DNA from: Lunasporangiospora selenospora
Lineage: Eukaryota > Mortierellomycota > Mortierellomycetes > Mortierellales > Mortierellaceae
Assembly: GCA_015680635.1 (NCBI GenBank)
Contig: JAABOA010000272.1
Coordinates: 7,119 to 17,872, forward strand
DNA: 10,754 bases
Direction: 5' to 3'
The notes beneath the pieces were generated by a model that saw nothing but the letters and a program-made list of their open reading frames with translations, ran no database searches and was not told the origin of the DNA. Positions 1-8,783 of the stretch are shown here, in pieces (the stretch's first letter is position 1; every line of letters starts with the position of its first letter). Position numbers and translations under genes: made by a program.

Positions 1-15
1 AAAAACAAAAAACAA

Positions 16-33
16 CATCATCATCATCATCAT
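16..33. repeat. (CAT)6 trinucleotide microsatellite
   Basis: Six perfect CAT units follow an A-rich start of the window. They lie 70-90 bp beyond the stop codon of the minus-strand gene at 106-1524, so they are in its 3' flank. An AATATA hexamer on the minus strand (56-61), about 45 nt after that stop, is a possible weak poly(A) signal. Nothing else is recognisable in positions 1-105. Confidence 0.8.
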
Positions 34-105
34 TCTGCCTTCATAAATTATGAGATATATTGTACAGTTGATTTCAGCGCTCATATACTCTGAAAGAAAG
101 GTCAT

Positions 106-1524
106 CTACGAAACTGCTCGAATAAAGCGGAAGTTGGTCGCCAAGTGGGTGTAAAAATTAAAGATAAGTAATACGACAAGCAACAGCTCGAGTCCAACCA
201 TTGCTCCTTGTCTTCGACAAAGCATTCCTGAAAGTTCTTGGTCCGCAATTTGAAGTTTCCAGAGTCGCTCCAGCTCCCTCTTTCCCGCGGCGGTGCAACC
301 ATAGGTCCAGATGTAAATATAAATGGATACACTCAAGATCTGTGCCCAGACAATCGAAGCAATGATTTCTGTAAAGATGACAAACAGCGGCTTGGAATTG
401 GAGGTGTCCAGGCCTTCAGGAGGTCGACGGGATTCCAAAAAGATGGTAAAGCAAGAGTAAGCAATAGTTACTACAGAAAGAATGACGGTCACGACACAAG
501 CAGCATTGTCGTTTGAAAACTGTGTGTCCTGATCGGGCGTCTTGGCCAGAAGCACGATCGAATCGAGAGCAATTGCGAACAAGGAGGCCGCAGCCACGAT
601 GGTGATCGATTTTAAAAAGTTGGAGAATAAGGGTGAATTGAGGAACATCTTGAGCGCTTCGAGATTAAAGGCCGTGTTCTTGGCGAGTCCCTGGCCTGGA
701 TTGGGCATCATATCATTGTCTTCATCCCAGTTAGTCCTCTTGGGTGGAGTAGTCGAGACACATTGACCCGTTGGATATCCACGCATTTGATCCGATGGCT
801 CCTTCCGATCCCCGCGTTTGGAGGATGTCGGTCCTCGTTGGCTACCTGGGTTCGGTGCGGCCACTGCTCCGTGTTGAGTAAAACCGCCAGTAGATCGATT
901 CATATTTCCCTGATGGCCAGTATTTGGAACTACATCGGCGACTGAATTGGGCGAAGGGCGCTGCTTAAAGATATCATCCAGTCGCTGAGGTAATCTTCGG
1001 GCTGCTGAGGGTGCTGATATAGAGCTGGTCGGAGGAGCCATCCGGGTGGATTGCTGACCAGAGGTTGTCGAAGCATTGAGATTCTTCCGTGGGAGCCCTG
1101 ATAACGTTGAGACGTTGCTCATGGTTGCAAAGACGGACCACTCGGGAGGTTGACCAATGACAGTGGAAGAGACCCTACTACGGTTCAGTGTTGAAGTGTA
1201 GTATGTATGCCCAGCGCTTAAAGGCCCCTTGGTGCCAGTGGTCGAGGAGTGATAAGGTGTCTTCCCGTTTTGCTTCGCCGAGTTGCTCTGATTCGAACCC
1301 GTGTGATTGTGAAACGGGCCTGCGGGCGATCCACTGAGGTCCTGAGGATGCTGTCCATTTTCTGAAGATTCATCGCCATGTCCTAGAGGCCCTGACTCTT
1401 CGTCTCGCTCGGCTTGTTCCCATCTAAGGGGATATGAAAACTTTACCATGATCAGTACATCTCTTCTTTCTTTCATTCTCTCTTTTTTTTCCTGGGAGAA
1501 GATTTGAGGGATGTGGTTGTTCAT
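106..1524 (-). CDS. Hypothetical four-transmembrane protein with long disordered N-terminus
   Basis: One uninterrupted frame of 472 codons ends in TAG at 106-108. Residues 1-290 are hydrophilic and low in complexity, rich in Ser, Thr, Pro, Gly, Asn and Gln. Residues 291-472 carry four clear hydrophobic segments at about 303-326, 341-363, 380-409 and 442-463, with a polar loop containing Cys410 and Cys436 between the last two. Both termini would be on the same side, probably cytosolic. The four-helix layout resembles MARVEL-type or other fungal tetraspan proteins, but I see no diagnostic motif and assign no function. The start is uncertain: the ATG at 1524 has T at -3 (poor context), while Met26 (ATG at 1449) has A at -3 and G at +4 and would give 447 residues. 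The uninterrupted frame contrasts with the intron-dense neighbours. The gene is very likely real because the membrane half is long, structured and free of stops. Confidence 0.82.
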   Translation of the reverse strand: MNNHIPQIFSQEKKERMKERRDVLIMVKFSYPLRWEQAERDEESGPLGHGDESSENGQHPQDLSGSPAGPFHNHTGSNQSNSAKQNGKTPYHSSTTGTKGPLSAGHTYYTSTLNRSRVSSTVIGQPPEWSVFATMSNVSTLSGLPRKNLNASTTSGQQSTRMAPPTSSISAPSAARRLPQRLDDIFKQRPSPNSVADVVPNTGHQGNMNRSTGGFTQHGAVAAPNPGSQRGPTSSKRGDRKEPSDQMRGYPTGQCVSTTPPKRTNWDEDNDMMPNPGQGLAKNTAFNLEALKMFLNSPLFSNFLKSITIVAAASLFAIALDSIVLLAKTPDQDTQFSNDNAACVVTVILSVVTIAYSCFTIFLESRRPPEGLDTSNSKPLFVIFTEIIASIVWAQILSVSIYIYIWTYGCTAAGKRELERLWKLQIADQELSGMLCRRQGAMVGLELLLVVLLIFNFYTHLATNFRFIRAVS

Positions 1525-1610
1525 ACAGAGGCAGGGTGTTGACAGTGGTCTTTTTTAGAGTAGCATGTTCAAAATCCATTTGCTAGCCAGGATGAACGCC
1601 TAGAGTGATA

Positions 1611-1690
1611 GGACAAGAGAGAAGAGAAGGCGGGGAGAGAAGGGAGCGGAGTGGCGAGGAGAGCAAAAGAAGAATTGATGTGGAGGAGGC
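1611..1690. promoter_or_regulatory. Purine-rich tract upstream of the tetraspan gene
   Basis: On the plus strand this stretch is almost only A and G, so the minus-strand gene sees a pyrimidine-rich tract 90-170 bp before its first ATG (160-240 bp before Met26). Pyrimidine-rich tracts are common in fungal promoters and 5' leaders just before the transcription start. That role is inferred from position and composition. An 80-codon plus-strand frame across it (1651-1893) has no other support and is probably chance. Confidence 0.4.
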
Positions 1691-1758
1691 GGATTCTACT
1701 CGCCGAAATGGAGTTTAGAGAAGATGCATGGACACTTCTCACTGAGGGCTCAAAAAAA

Positions 1759-1825
1759 CCAATCCAGATTGAGCTGTTTGTCCTTTGTCCAATAAGAAAT
1801 CAAGGACAACCAAGGGTGGGATTGG
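1759..1825. promoter_or_regulatory. Cluster of three CCAAT pentamers
   Basis: CCAAT occurs on the plus strand at 1759-1763 and 1789-1793, and in inverted form (ATTGG) at 1821-1825, spaced 30-32 bp apart. They lie 235-300 bp upstream of the first ATG of the minus-strand tetraspan gene. This distance suits a HAP/NF-Y (CCAAT-binding factor) site. Pentamers arise often by chance, so this is a weak call. Nothing else stands out in the intergenic stretch 1525-2022. Confidence 0.25.
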
Positions 1826-2022
1826 GAGGATTTGTGAAGGGGAGGAAGTGGTCCTGGAAGGAGAGGTGGGGTGTTTGCATCCTGCAGAGATAGAGCTCCA
1901 AGTTCAGGGGTTAGTCGAAAAAAAAAATAGAGTCGGGTAACGAGATCGCTCGGCGCAACGCCTGCTGTTGCCCTGCTGCCACCCATGTGCCAGGTAAAAT
2001 AGGATCTTTATGCATGTTGTCT

Positions 2023-2028
2023 TTTAAT
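2023..2028 (-). terminator. Possible poly(A) signal (ATTAAA) of APEH
   Basis: ATTAAA on the minus strand begins 42 nt after the APEH stop codon. It is the commonest variant of AATAAA, and a minus-strand copy sits at a similar distance (46 nt) after the candidate stop at 10587. Confidence 0.4.
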
Positions 2029-2069
2029 GGCCTCTAAATTTGCGCCTATATAAATACAACAGCCTCAAT

Positions 2070-4958
2070 CTAAACTTTGCAATGCTCGACAAAGAAGCTT
2101 CCAAGGATGTACATAGAGTTACTCTCTGCCTCCACAGTGTCCAAAGCATGGCCAGTTCCGTGGTAAATGTTGATTTTGTTGATACTCTCTTTTCCTTGCC
2201 TCTTTTCCTGCTTGATCACATTTTGACGAGCCTGCCACCAAGTAATTCCTTGCTGAGGTGGGACACGACGGTCACCAGAACCGAGAAGCATCAACGTTGG
2301 AGTTACGACCTTGGTCACATGCTCCATTGGCGAGGCCGCCCTGAGTCGCTTAAAAGTCTCGGGATCGCTCAAGGTGGCGGTAGGTGGAGCAGCCATGTCG
2401 TAATCAAGGCCAGTGACGGCATATCCCCAGTCCACGATATCTGTGCCTCCAGTCAAGGCAGGAATGTCTGTTACAGGGTTACGCATAGATGCAGCCTTGA
2501 AGGTGGGATCCTTGAGAAGGTGGCAGATAATGAAACCACCGTGGCTTCCTCCAGTCAATGCCGTTCTATCCTTATCGACATCTCCTCTGGAGCCGAGATA
2601 CTCTCGAACAGCCTGGCACTCGTCCACATCTAGTTCTCCCACTCGGCCAATCAACTTCTCAAGAGCGTCCTGTCCAAAGCCGAGACTACCAGTAAAGTTA
2701 ACTATACGTCATTCAATGAGAGATTAAGAATGTTAGACCCTTGATTTTAGCCGAAGCACATTTTACTTTGGTCACAAGAACTTACCACATGCGACTGCGA
2801 ATCCAAGACTAACAAGGACCAGGCTCAGATTTAAAAATTCGGTTGTAAATCCAGAGTGTGGGCCACCATGGGGGAAAATTACCAAAGGAGGTTTAGTTCC
2901 ACCAACTGCAGTCTCCGACTGAGCTTGACCACCCTTCTTATATGGCTCAATTAGAATGACCTCGAGACTGTCCAGCTGTCCAGGGATCGAGTTCACAATC
3001 GACCACTGATGGTTCTCGTAAAATGGCTTTGCCTTTTCAATAGATGATTTCTCCAATGCAGAAAATTGGATCTGAATATCACCGTTATCTTTGTCATGCT
3101 CCACACGGCCCAAAAGCAAAGAGGATGGCTTTGTTGGGGTCGAGTGTGTTGCCAGGATCCACTTGGAGCAGGCAAACAGCCCCACAACACTACCAGAGTA
3201 ATGCGATGGAGTAATATCCTTGACAGAACCGGACTCGATATCGATCAAAAGAAGTTTACGGTGCGATCGCCATGCAGATGAGGTGATGATCTTTGTCGAG
3301 GAGACCCAGAGATGCTTAGGGAGTTGGTCGATATACAGGCCAGGGAAATCAGCTGTGGTTGCGGGTTTACGGACGAAATCGACTACAGTTGAGACAGCCC
3401 CAGAAGACAAATCGATCTGGTAGATCAGAGTGCGATGTTAGCACTGGTGGTTTAATAATGTCAGTGGCACATTATTTTCATACTTCTAAATGAGCACATG
3501 CATTTACCTTGCAAAGCTTTGCACAGCTGGCATGAGGCCCATTGACTCTATTGGACAGGAAGACCTATAATAACGAGTCTCATCAGTAAAAGAATACATG
3601 AAAATATTTGCACAAGGAATTGACACAAGAGTCCTCAACCTACCAAGCTCGTTCCATCAGGGTTCATTCTAGGTGATCTCGCGCTCTTCAGGTCTGGTGT
3701 CAGGTGTTTGAGTCCAGTTCCATCAATGTTGACTTGGTGGAGGCCAGAGCTAATATCCGAGGTTTAATAATGGTTAGGTCCCAGCTAAAAGGTACAATCT
3801 ATACAGGACTATTGGAAGGAAAAAGGATGAAAAGGGGAAAAAAATTTATAACAACTCCACTTACAGTCTGTTTTGACAATAAACGATACCAAAGAACTGG
3901 GGGTTGCGATAATATCCAGTGAAAATCAACGACTTGGAGTCAGTCGAGAAGATGGCCTATTTGAACGCGATATAGATCCATTATGTTAGTCATAATTTAA
4001 GGAGAACCAATTTCCTTTATTCCCCAGCTTGCATCGGTAGAGACGCACCTGACCGGGACTCATGTCCCCTTCAAATTGATCCAGGACCTTGAACTCGGAG
4101 TTATTGAGGTCCAATACAACCAGCGAAGGATTGCGCTTTCCCTCGAATGCCTCTCCCCAGTCGGGCTTGTAGGTAAATTTCTGTGAATGAAAACGAGAAT
4201 CCATTAGTCGCGTGAACCCCAATCCATGCCGTCATCGAGTAGGCTCATCTCGTCAACATCTTTTTTCTTTCGTGAAAGGACCGATACTCACCTCTGCTGC
4301 TTCCTCTGACTTTTTGCGCTCGGCAACATAGACAAGCTTGGTCTCATCACGAGACCACTCCAAGGTACCAAAGGTTGAGTCAGCGTAGAAATCGTCATGG
4401 ATGGAGGTTGCGTCCAGGATTTGGAAAATAGCTCCCTCAGACCAGATCTAAAAGTATCACCAATATTACAGATGTCAATGGACCCTGAATAGATATATTA
4501 CCCCTTTAAGTGTCCAAGAATAAAGGTGAATCAAGTATGATTACCTCGACAAAGTGCTTCTTCTTCTCTCCTGCGACGGTTCTTAGGACAGCGGTGAGTT
4601 CACCCGAGGGTGACATGGCCTGCGCAACTGCATCTCCAGCGTCGACGGAGGGTCCACTCATGACAAGAGGGTCTGAAGAACCGGCCACTGAGGCAACTAC
4701 CGTTCGTGTGAACTTGCGGAAGACATTGCGTTCGAGATCGCGTTGCAAGAGCAGAACCTGGATATCTATGGGTAAGGAGGAAACCAAGAGCATGGATCAG
4801 GATCCAAATCAAGAAAGGGGTGCGCAGCTCCGATAATAAAAAAGAATATTTGGACGCCGCTTACTGATGATAGAGTCGGTCGAGCTAGGCAGCACAGAGG
4901 CATCCAAGTATGAGGGGATAGCGGCCAAGGCCTTGTAAGCTTCCTGAGGGGTGGTCAT
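2070..4958 (-). CDS. APEH: Acylamino-acid-releasing enzyme (acylaminoacyl-peptidase, family S9)
   Basis: A cytosolic serine peptidase that removes N-acylated (mainly acetylated) residues from blocked peptides. I read nine exons on the minus strand: 4958-4865, 4765-4545, 4447-4292, 4180-4049, 3956-3865, 3749-3644, 3564-3508, 3416-2786 and 2701-2070. All phases match, total 2121 nt, 706 residues plus TAG (human enzyme about 732). The introns are 79-115 nt, all GT...YAG; the seventh has a TGCTAAC branch site. Residues up to about 440 are the beta-propeller: QRDLER near 40, VAERKK near 145, DMSPGQ at about 196-201 and FLSNR near 270 match animal APEH. The alpha/beta-hydrolase domain follows: HGGPHSG at 469-475 (oxyanion region), the nucleophile Ser549 in GGSHGGF, Asp640 in GSGDRRVP and His681 in GTGHAL. 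The triad is complete, so activity is expected. The start ATG has a TGA in frame just upstream. It is head to head with UFL1. Family assignment is certain; single splice sites are not proven. Confidence 0.95.
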
Positions 4959-5287
4959 TTGACTGGGTTAATGAGGTGGCCGAGAAGGAGTGCGAAGAGA
5001 AGCGTGATGAGGAGTGCAATGAGGAATGCGATGAGGAGCTGTGGAGCTGCAAAGAAGTGATGGAGAGAGTGAAGTGGGAAAACAGATAGCGTGTGTAAAG
5101 TGGGGGAACGTAGGGGCTTATAAGGGTTTTTCCTGGCCGCTCTAATTTTTCCTGCGCCCATAGATTGTTGTATCTCACGCATCTCTGCGCACCAACTTTA
5201 GAAACGATCTTTTTTTTTCCCTTCTCTCTTTTTCCCACCCCATCCAACAATACTTTGCCCCCAATCCAAGAAAATATTAATAATAAA
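4959..5287. promoter_or_regulatory. Divergent APEH/UFL1 promoter region
   Basis: These 329 bp separate two start codons pointing away from each other, so they must hold both promoters and both 5' leaders. The octamer CTTATAAG at 5117-5124 is its own reverse complement and offers a TATA-like box to both strands. Its centre (5120.5) is within 3 bp of the midpoint between the two start codons, about 160-170 nt from each. A pyrimidine-rich tract (5209-5242) and a CCAAT (5261-5265) precede UFL1, the latter so close to the ATG that it is more likely leader than promoter. Frames of up to 164 codons on the minus strand here look like shadows of repetitive, base-biased DNA. Confidence 0.7.
5006..5041. 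repeat. Three 12-bp tandem units in the APEH leader
   Basis: Consecutive units GATGAGGAGTGC, AATGAGGAATGC and GATGAGGAGCTG occupy 5006-5017, 5018-5029 and 5030-5041. They lie 50-85 nt upstream of the APEH ATG, so they read as a CT-rich repeat in its probable 5' untranslated leader or core promoter. Confidence 0.75.
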
Positions 5288-8200
5288 ATGGCACAGGCCC
5301 TCTGGAAGACATTCTTCGGAGCATCTGATCCCGAAGAGGATCTCCGTGGACCAACCAATCTCTCTGAAGATGCCTGCAACGATTTGGTGAAGAGCCTCGT
5401 TCAGCTCGGACTCATCCCCAACATCTCCACATCCCTCGATGGAAAGGCATTCATCACTCATGAAAAGCTGACCGAGGAGATTCTTCTCGAGCTAGAGCTA
5501 CGCAATGGTGAGATTGGGCTGGGGAATGCAAAATTTCGTCTCGTGAACTCAGCCCCAGTGTAACGGCCCGACAGCTAACAACCCCAAGCCCAATGATGCA
5601 GGCCGTGTCAGCTTGTTAGATCTGCCCAAGGCTATTAACGCAAATTTTAATGATATCCAAGAGCGTGTCATGGATATCATTAGAACAAGGCCTGGGACGA
5701 TTGTGCATGTCCATGACGAACTGTTTACTCGGTGAGTATCACAGCCCTCGGCTTAAGCAGAAAATTTATTACTTTTTTTCCGGATGTGCTCGCTAATAGT
5801 TTATCCCGTAATTGGTCATTAGGGGATTCTTGGACCAAATGACAGAACAACTAAATAAGGAGCTTCGAGAAAAGGGATTCCTCATCACCACCGAGCTTTG
5901 TAGAAAGTACAAATTGGGTATCGACTTTATGCGTCAGGTGAGGTCTATATCTGGAAATTGTCTTGATACTTTGATTAGGACACACGCTGCCAGAGTACCA
6001 AAACAAGGAAAGGTCGGACGCTAACGACCGACGTACTTGAACACCGATTAGTTCCTGAAAGAACGTATCGGTTTTACAATTGATGGTCGATGGGATACGG
6101 TGGATCGAAATCTTGTCTATGCTCCATGGTTTATGGAGCAGGAAAAGTCAGCCCTCTATCAAAAGTTGTCCGGACTCGAAGAGTATGTATCAACAAATTA
6201 CACTCAACGGTGATCAATTACAAAAAAAAGGGGGTGAGGAGTATACTGGACATTATTCAAATCTCTGGATCTAACAACTCTGATGTTTCTTTAATAGCCC
6301 AACAGCCCTCTCGGTGCTGCGTTCCCGTGGGATTGTGCTTGATCAGATCTTTTATGGCAAGTGAATATGGCAATTTATGCCTATGAAACGCCCTTATCCA
6401 GTTGACCTGCTAACGTCTATAGTGTTTGTATGTATATAGGTCTTTGTGAACTCTTGTCCAAGGAAAAGGACCTACCCGGAATGTTTAAGGGGACTGGAGA
6501 ACAAGGAGTTTTTGTACCCAGCCCATATGAGCAACAGCAAACTGAATGGATCGAGACATTTTTCAAGGATAATGGCTTTATTGGTAGGAAAGGCCCTGGA
6601 TAGTGTGCTCATTCTATGAATTCACTCCCAGTACTATTACACGACAGAGCTGACCGTACTGCATGTTCAATTAGAGTACGACCTCCTAAGGAAGCGGGGA
6701 ATCACTGATCCAAAGGCCTATGTCAACACGAATCATCCAACGGCTCTTCTCCTCGACACGTATGTCGTTAAGGAGAGTATCTGGTCTGTAGTAGATGCTA
6801 CTGTTGAAGATGCCATTGCCAATCTGTCGTGGATAGATGTGAAGGTTAGTTCGCCGCTAATAATTGAAATATTGCCCGTAGTATCTATGAATATTACTCA
6901 CCATCATCTCTACCCACATTAGCCGCTTGTACCATCCCCTCTGACTAGTGGGGACATTGCAAGTTTGCTCCGACAGCTTCCTAGTTTCAAGGATCCAGCG
7001 GCACATATTCAAGTTGCCCCTGAGCAGGACCATTCGATAACTGGATTTGGCGGTGGCTACCCACAGGAATCATTCATTATCCGAGATACATTTGTTCTCA
7101 CCTCTGGACAGATTCAAAAATGCATGCTGAAGATGGGTCCTTTCTTGGACAAGAAAATCAAGGCCGTTGTCTCTTGGAGACTGTCCTTTGGTGGTGATCC
7201 AGAGCTGGACGATGAAGGAGGTCAGGGCGACATGACTGCCATTAGTATCTCATTACATGAGCACCTCTTTGGCTCGTCTCCAGTCTATCGCAAGGACAAA
7301 TCCTCAAAGAGTTCAAAGAATGGGCCGACGACGGGGAAGGGCTCGAACAAGAAGAAACTTCAGGACTTTATGGCTTTAAAGGACATTGAGAACGAGATCA
7401 AAATCATAGAACCTGATTTTGATCCAGAGATGGTCAAGGCAGTCTCGCGAGCTCTTTACAGGGAGCTTTTGCAAAATTTGAGAGACAGAAATCGAACTGT
7501 AATTTTGAACGAAGCCGAAGAGGCAGTCGAAGAGGCAGTCGATACAACCAACAATGCCCCTCAAATAGATCCTTCGGCTCAAATCATTGTCTCACAACTT
7601 TTCGCTTTGTGGAGACGTGTCCGTCTCTTTTCGAAAGGAATTGATGTTTTTGATGGTAAGTTGCACCATTTGGGTTCCCAAGATAACCATTTTACTCGAG
7701 TTTTTGTTAACCCTGTGCTTTTCCCGGACAATAGACCAATCGGTCAAAAATTCATTGAGCAAGCACCTCCTGCAGTCACTCTGTATCGAGCTTGTAGACT
7801 ATACTATTTTGGCCTATGTATTTAACTATGCTGGACCTCTCAACGATGGAGCGAGTGACTCGGCGCCATCAGACAAAACTCAGGAGGTAAAAGGACGGGT
7901 TGGGAAAGCTCTGGACGACATACGTGCACAGATGCCAGCGCCCAAGAACCTTCACCAGACGCTAGCTATTCCTGCCAATGATATGATTCTACTTTTGGAA
8001 CTTTGTCCAGCTGATTCACAGGAGTCTTTGGCAAAGATGCGCAAGATTACTACGGGCAGTGGAAAACACAAGAATCTCTGTGAGTTTCTGAGCTTGCAAG
8101 AAAATCGGATCAAGACTCTTCAGCCTGAGGGAGAGAATTGCAATGACTTGCAAGGCGACAGGTAATGTCTTTGGGACAAGTTTATTAGACAGCTGGATTT

Positions 8201-8672
8201 AAAAAGACTCTACCCTATCAACTCTATTATTCTAACTTTATTGGGTTCCCCTTCTTTTATTTCATGAAACAGTCTTGTTCTGCGTGAGCATCTGGAAGGA
8301 CTTCGCCATGTTCTCTCGGAAATTGCGCCTCAGTCGGACAATGCTTTGATGCTCCATATTGTGACCATGATCGCCTTCCAACACCTCACAGGAACGATGC
8401 TTCATGCTTCAGGCAAATATGTTCCTCGTATCCAACGCCAATTGCGGACGATGCTCGAGACTCCTTCAAAGGCTGCCCCCCAAACTGAACATAACTCTTC
8501 CAAGGAGATGGGCCTCAGCCAATTGGAGATATTGGAAAAAATGCTAGGCTTGGTATTGTCAAGCGTTCGGCAGGACCAGGCCACCGAGTCCTCAGAAGAC
8601 GACAATGCGAGAGACACTTCTCAATTCTGGATGGACGTATTTGGTCTCGGTATGACACTCTCCAGCCCATAG
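5288..8672 (+). CDS. UFL1: E3 UFM1-protein ligase 1
   Basis: UFL1 is the scaffold ligase that, with UFBP1/DDRGK1 and CDK5RAP3, moves the ubiquitin-like modifier UFM1 from UFC1 to targets, chiefly the ER-bound ribosomal protein RPL26/uL24. Exons: 5288-5507, 5602-5731, 5823-5937, 6052-6182, 6298-6356, 6440-6583, 6675-6844, 6923-7655, 7735-8161 and 8273-8672. They total 2529 nt, 842 residues (human 794). Matches to animal UFL1 run end to end: LSEDAC, TSLDGKAFIT and NGRVSLLDL (residues 27-80), ITTELC in exon 3, GVFVPSPY and WIETFFKDNGF in exon 6, VEDAI and PLVPSPL around 310-330, SKHLLQS in exon 9 and MLHASGKYVP in exon 10. A Lys/Ser-rich linker at about 447-468 corresponds to the basic linker in human UFL1. 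There is no RING or HECT domain, as expected. The ATG has A at -3 and G at +4. Intron 5 is GC-AG. A further 75-nt intron (8080-8154) may be present, giving 817 residues. The C-terminal 45 residues are poorly conserved, so the exact end is less sure. Confidence 0.93.
6357..6439 (+). other. UFL1: GC-AG intron 5 of UFL1
   Basis: The donor is GCAAGT, the perfect GC-type consensus, and the acceptor is TATATAG at 6438-6439, with a CTAAC branch site about 26 nt before it. Joining TAT-G to GT-CTT gives a protein that aligns to human UFL1 without a gap for 18 residues. The GT-AG alternative (6361-6422) would insert seven residues, and its acceptor would be only about 10 nt after the branch A. Confidence 0.75.
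8080..8161 (+). other. UFL1: Possible extra 75-nt intron (8080-8154) and 7-nt microexon (8155-8161) in UFL1
   Basis: GTGAGT at 8080 is a perfect donor, and 8080-8154 would be a 75-nt intron, close in size to its neighbours. Its removal leaves GCGACAG as a 7-nt exon before the next donor (GTAATG at 8162), and the reading frame is kept. If it is not spliced, 25 extra residues with no counterpart in animal UFL1 remain, because the stretch is open in frame and divisible by three. Against splicing: the acceptor is AAG, while every other acceptor in APEH and UFL1 is CAG or TAG, and no strong branch site is visible. Confidence 0.35.
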
Positions 8673-8777
8673 AAATACATTACCAAATATCGATAGCAAA
8701 TTTCACTATCCGAGAAGAAGGGTAAGTTGTCCCCACTGCAAGGCATCGCTGTGGGGCGCTGACTGTAAGAGTTTGTC

Positions 8778-8783
8778 AATAAA
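8778..8783 (+). terminator. Poly(A) signal (AATAAA) of UFL1
   Basis: A canonical AATAAA lies 106 nt after the UFL1 stop codon and is the first one downstream on the plus strand. Confidence 0.65.

Noticed and set aside
1285-1315. tRNA T-arm-like GGTTCGAATC on the minus strand
   Set aside because: The flanking bases do not form a T-stem, no acceptor or anticodon arm is present, and the bases are explained by codons of the tetraspan gene.
1651-1893. 80-codon plus-strand frame upstream of the tetraspan gene
   Set aside because: It lies in purine-biased DNA, has no recognisable domain, and overlaps the likely promoter.
2040-2633. 197-codon plus-strand frame
   Set aside because: It lies antisense to the last APEH exon, which carries the conserved catalytic Ser, Asp and His.
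4885-5379. 164-codon minus-strand frame across the APEH/UFL1 promoter
   Set aside because: It overlaps APEH exon 1 and UFL1 exon 1 in other frames, and its Ser/His/Leu-rich stretches come from the 12-bp repeat and pyrimidine tracts.
5508-5563. Reading UFL1 exon 1 through to the TAA near 5561 as a 92-residue protein
   Set aside because: Splicing GTGAGA at 5508 to the CAG at 5599-5601 (CTAAC branch site present) continues directly into the conserved NGRVSLLDL segment.
8650-8717. Extra 3' intron in UFL1 starting at GTATGA near 8650
   Set aside because: The acceptor would be a weak AAG, and the simple frame already ends at a sensible point after the conserved C-terminal domain.
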